This document shows positions 5,052 through 5,252 of a DNA stretch of 5,252 nucleotides, one piece after another (within the stretch, counting starts at the first letter, position 1; every line of letters starts with the position of its first letter). The translations under genes were made by a program, and so were the position numbers. Below the pieces are notes generated by a model. The model did not search any database. It was not told the DNA's origin and saw only the letters and a list, made by a program, of their open reading frames with translations. Origin of the DNA: an uncultured bacterium (GTDB taxonomy: Bacteria > Planctomycetota > UBA1135 > GCA-002686595); the NCBI GenBank assembly GCA_902826945.1, contig CADEGS010000277.1, positions 1 through 5,252 on the forward strand, in the 5' to 3' direction.

Positions 5052-5252
5052 CGCGCTCCCTCCCCCGCCACGCGCCGCTCCAGCCACGGCGCGAGGATAG
5101 CGGGCAGCTCGGGCTCGGCGAAGAGCGGGTCGGGCACCGGCAGCGCGACCTGCTCGACGCCCGCGCGCGCCAGGGAGCGGTCGGCCGGCGCGTCCGCGGG
5201 CGCGCAGCGCACGGCGAGGGTCGGCACCGAGGCGAGCGCGGCGGGCGCCGCG
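5048..5252 (-). CDS. C-terminal 67 codons of an unidentified protein, possibly alpha/beta hydrolase
   Basis: A frame open from the window edge ends in TGA (complement of 5048-5050), overlapping the M20 ATG, so the two genes are translationally coupled in one operon. The visible tail begins with AALASVPTLAVRC and ends in LPAILAPWLERRV plus a short basic end. The pattern 'VPTLxVRxxxxD', then a strand (VEQVALPVPD, 32-41), then a final amphipathic helix with a Trp resembles the last strands and helix of alpha/beta hydrolases such as the S33 type. No histidine is present in the fragment, whereas the catalytic His of that fold normally lies here, so it would be inactive or a different fold. High GC3 and the coupled overlap support it as real coding sequence. 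The start lies beyond the window. Confidence 0.6.
   Translation of the reverse strand, partial: AAPAALASVPTLAVRCAPADAPADRSLARAGVEQVALPVPDPLFAEPELPAILAPWLERRVAGEGAR

Overview
The window is a very GC-rich bacterial chromosome segment. Almost every third codon position is G or C, which is why long open frames appear on both strands. The readable genes are housekeeping or sensory: a divergent cold-shock-domain protein, citrate synthase, a GNAT acetyltransferase, a PilZ-domain protein, a small exported protein, and an exported M20-type amidohydrolase. Type II (Gram-negative-like) citrate synthase, Sec signal peptides and a PilZ protein point to a high-GC Gram-negative lineage such as Myxococcota/deltaproteobacteria or Planctomycetota. 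The sequence alone does not settle which.

Layout. Positions 150-392 (minus) encode the cold-shock-like protein. It has a structured leader and is bracketed by two inverted copies of a hairpin-pair repeat (1-52 and 633-683). Positions 393-770 carry no gene: they hold the leader, a G-rich tract, the right repeat copy, a cluster of GGCGCC palindromes and the hairpin that closes citrate synthase. Positions 771-2967 hold three co-directional minus-strand genes read in the order PilZ, GNAT acetyltransferase, citrate synthase, with gaps of 56 and 68 bases. They may form one transcription unit.

Positions 2968-3257 are a hairpin-rich divergent intergenic region with a sigma-54-like site facing right. 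It leads to a 133-residue exported protein (3258-3659, plus) that carries a duplicated Val-Trp-Val-Pro motif. Positions 3660-3767 separate two convergent genes and hold palindromes suited to two-sided termination. Positions 3768-5051 (minus) encode the exported M20 amidohydrolase. Its start codon overlaps the stop of a truncated upstream gene (5048-5252, minus), so those two belong to another operon.

How the genes might work together: citrate synthase is the entry step of the TCA cycle, and the PilZ protein is a potential c-di-GMP sensor in the same run of genes, but no direct functional link is visible. The most unusual material is non-coding: the inverted hairpin-pair repeats around the cold-shock-like gene, with a compensated stem change, and a leader hairpin that places the Shine-Dalgarno sequence in its loop.
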